Shown piece by piece: positions 7,511 through 8,159 of a DNA stretch of 8,159 nucleotides (the first letter of the stretch is position 1; each line of letters begins with the position of its first letter). Location: positions 1 through 8,159 of the forward strand of contig PMDM01000339.1 in NCBI GenBank assembly GCA_003155565.1. Reading direction: 5' to 3'. The notes under the pieces are model-generated. The model had not been told where the DNA came from. It worked only from the letters and a program-made list of their open reading frames with translations, and did not search any database. A program made the position numbers and the translations under genes. The stretch is from Methylococcaceae bacterium (GTDB taxonomy: Bacteria; Pseudomonadota; Gammaproteobacteria; Methylococcales; Methylomonadaceae).

Positions 7511-7594
7511 CTTAATACATGAAAATAAATTTAACATTGATAAATTGGCAGTGCCCTTTCCTTAGCCTATGCGAAATTTATTTTCGTTATTAAG
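7511..7594. repeat. 84-bp inverted-repeat element
   Basis: The left arm, 7511-7532, runs CTTAATACATG and then AAAATAAATTT. The right arm, 7574-7594, is its inverted copy: 12 bp are perfectly matched (7521-7532 with 7574-7585), then after a small offset CTTAATA pairs with TATTAAG. The loop is 41 nt. The arms are almost entirely A/T, so part of the symmetry could be composition-driven, but a 12-bp perfect match extended by 7 bp is hard to dismiss. No coding content and no clear target duplication. Confidence 0.55.
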
Positions 7595-7631
7595 TAAAAG
7601 CGACTAACCATCTTAAAAAACATAGACTAAC

Positions 7632-7752
7632 TTAAGGACGCTCTGATTAAGTCCTTCGACAAGCTCAGGACGAACGGTAACGTGTTGTTTCCGTTCGCGA
7701 TGAACTTGTCGAACCATAAACTAAGGAATCAACTTGTTCAGGGTTTCCTTAA
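7632..7752. mobile_element. 121-bp MITE-like palindromic element
   Basis: The outer ends are inverted copies: 7632-7653 and the reverse complement of 7731-7752 both begin TTAAGGA and match at 16 of 22 positions without gaps. An inner palindrome pairs 7655-7677 with 7691-7713 at 19 of 23 positions around a 13-nt loop. The inner arm, beginning TTCGACAAGCTCAGGACGAA, is a sequence I recall as a widely scattered bacterial palindrome. There is no transposase, so any movement would be non-autonomous. The TTAA at both ends might be part of the terminal repeat or a target duplication. A further TAAGGAA copy at 7722-7728 makes the right side 16 nt longer than the left. Confidence 0.7.
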
Positions 7753-7908
7753 TTTGATGATTAGGGCAGAATCGAGCAAAGAATTAATTTTACTCTGACC
7801 CCAATTATTACGTGGTGAAAAAATGGCCCATGCGCCGGATCACGCGGCATTAAACAAACCTCGCCTGGGCAGATCTGGGCAAGGGTGGTCGATGATAGCC
7901 AACCATTC

Positions 7909-7977
7909 GGCGGGTTACGCCGCGCAGGAAGGTCGGTGATTGCTTTGGTTCGGTGGGGTTGCGCGGCTAACACCGCC
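7909..7977. repeat. GC-rich palindromic repeat (REP/MITE-like)
   Basis: The arm GGCGGGTTACGCCGCGCA (7909-7926) pairs with 7960-7977 along its whole length apart from two single-base bulges, with a loop of about 33 nt. It is followed by CCTACAAG. This matches the style of dispersed palindromes of the GGCGGGTTACGCC...GGCTAACCCGCCCTAC kind that I recall from many proteobacterial genomes. It forms the core of the G/C-rich right end. No RAYT transposase is present in the window. Confidence 0.6.
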
Positions 7978-8117
7978 CTACAAGTGACCCGCCGTACTCG
8001 GTTACTTTTTATCCGACTTACGGCCTTATAGTTTTCGATTTTAGCCCGACTGGAGGCTTAAAGTTTTTCGGTCAACACCGACCCGGCGGCGGCGCAGCGT
8101 ACGGCAATACAAGTGCC

Positions 8118-8145
8118 ATTTTGCATAGTGTAAATTATGCGAACA
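8118..8145. other. Dyad-symmetric site, weak resemblance to a XerC/XerD (dif-like) site
   Basis: The arms TTTGCATA (8120-8127) and TATGCGAA (8136-8143) are inverted with one mismatch, around an 8-bp centre. Read as 11+6+11, the site is ATTTTGCATAG-TGTAAA-TTATGCGAACA. Against E. coli dif as I remember it, 18 of 28 positions agree, including GCATA and TTATG on either side of the centre. A true chromosomal dif in a gammaproteobacterium is normally much closer to consensus, so a plasmid or element-type site, a regulator operator or chance are all alternatives. Confidence 0.25.
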
Positions 8146-8146
8146 A

Positions 8147-8159
8147 GAGGGGTGCGGAA
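8147..8159 (+). promoter_or_regulatory. Shine-Dalgarno-like GAGGGG at the right edge
   Basis: GAGGGG (8147-8152) is followed by seven bases to the window end, so a start codon at or just after position 8160 would be ideally spaced for a + strand gene. In-frame extension cannot be seen, and the motif could equally be chance in G-rich DNA. Confidence 0.2.

Larger units (their letters stand above)
7473..7805. repeat. Inverted ATTGGGGTCA pair bracketing the repeat patch
   Basis: ATTGGGGTCA at 7473-7482 and its exact reverse complement TGACCCCAAT at 7796-7805 face each other 313 bp apart. The right copy lies in AATTAATTTTACTCTGACCCC, a sequence I recall as a common dispersed element near REP-associated (Y1, RAYT) transposases. 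The left copy continues differently (CAAATACTA), so only the 10-bp core is shared. The pair could mark the ends of an older element into which other repeats fell, or it could be chance juxtaposition of two repeat copies. Confidence 0.45.
7375..8159. other. Gene-free intergenic region dense in inverted repeats
   Basis: I find no supportable coding region in these 785 bases. The only open stretch of note (7973-7761, - strand, 70 codons) runs through repeat sequence and has no family-like content. The left third is A/T rich, including a near-palindrome of T8-AGCT-A7 type at 7489-7510. From about 7810 the DNA becomes clearly G/C richer, which suggests a different origin. The stretch is a patchwork of palindromes and mobile-element-like fragments, listed separately. 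It should also contain the promoter of the tlpA operon, which I could not place. Confidence 0.7.

Noticed and set aside
7761..7973. 70-codon open frame on the - strand
   Set aside because: It overlaps the repeat patch and the GC-rich palindrome, and its C-terminal end simply translates the dispersed GGGGTCAGAGTAAAATTAAT sequence. No family signature.
7905..7980. Integron attC site
   Set aside because: There is TAAC/GTTA symmetry, but no proper RYYYAAC...GTTRRRY core pair and no integrase or cassette gene in view.
7985..8100. Cyclic-di-GMP or other known riboswitch
   Set aside because: Hairpins are present, but I could not match the conserved aptamer core sequences.
1..8159. CRISPR array, tRNA or rRNA genes
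   Set aside because: No regularly spaced direct repeats, no cloverleaf and no rRNA-like sequence were found on either strand.

Overview
The window looks like a piece of a gammaproteobacterial chromosome of moderate GC content. The AspRS C-terminus is of the bacterial type with a GAD insertion, and the DsbD, TlpA, DUF3570 and DUF4266 proteins are all Gram-negative envelope proteins. The repeat families and protein flavour recall Methylococcales (methanotrophs), but that is an impression from memory and is not proven by the sequence.

Layout. At the left edge (1-917, + strand) is the 3' half of aspS. A gap of about 200 bp carries an imperfect inverted repeat of a dispersed-repeat type. A two-gene + strand unit follows: a group A FAD-dependent monooxygenase-like protein (1119-2345) and, 11 bp later, a SIMPL/DUF541 exported protein (2357-3113). 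The reading frame of the SIMPL gene is broken near its N-terminus, and deleting one C around 2421-2423 restores it. A 13-bp perfect hairpin at 3132-3162 separates this unit from the convergent - strand genes.

The - strand block reads right to left: a periplasmic TlpA-like thioredoxin (7374-6868), a tiny DUF4266 lipoprotein ending in a Gly/Cys tail (6858-6643), and a DUF3570 predicted outer-membrane beta-barrel (6602-5379). After a 257-bp gap comes a full-length DsbD (5121-3199) with all three cysteine pairs. The first three genes are tightly packed and look like one operon. DsbD would carry cytoplasmic reducing power to periplasmic thioredoxin-like proteins, so it is a plausible electron source for the neighbouring TlpA, and the DUF4266 and DUF3570 proteins are candidate thiol-bearing clients. 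This is the most interesting functional hypothesis in the window: a small envelope thiol-redox system of unknown purpose.

The right end (7375-8159) has no gene I can support. It is a dense patch of inverted repeats: an A/T near-palindrome (7489-7510), an 84-bp inverted-repeat element (7511-7594), and a 121-bp MITE-like element (7632-7752) built round a TTCGACAAGCTCAGGACGAA-type palindrome. Inverted copies of ATTGGGGTCA bracket these elements (7473 and 7805). Further right are a GC-rich palindrome (7909-7977), three smaller hairpins, and a dyad near the edge (8118-8145) that loosely resembles a XerC/D recombination site. A Shine-Dalgarno-like GAGGGG close to the right edge suggests that a gene may begin just outside the window.
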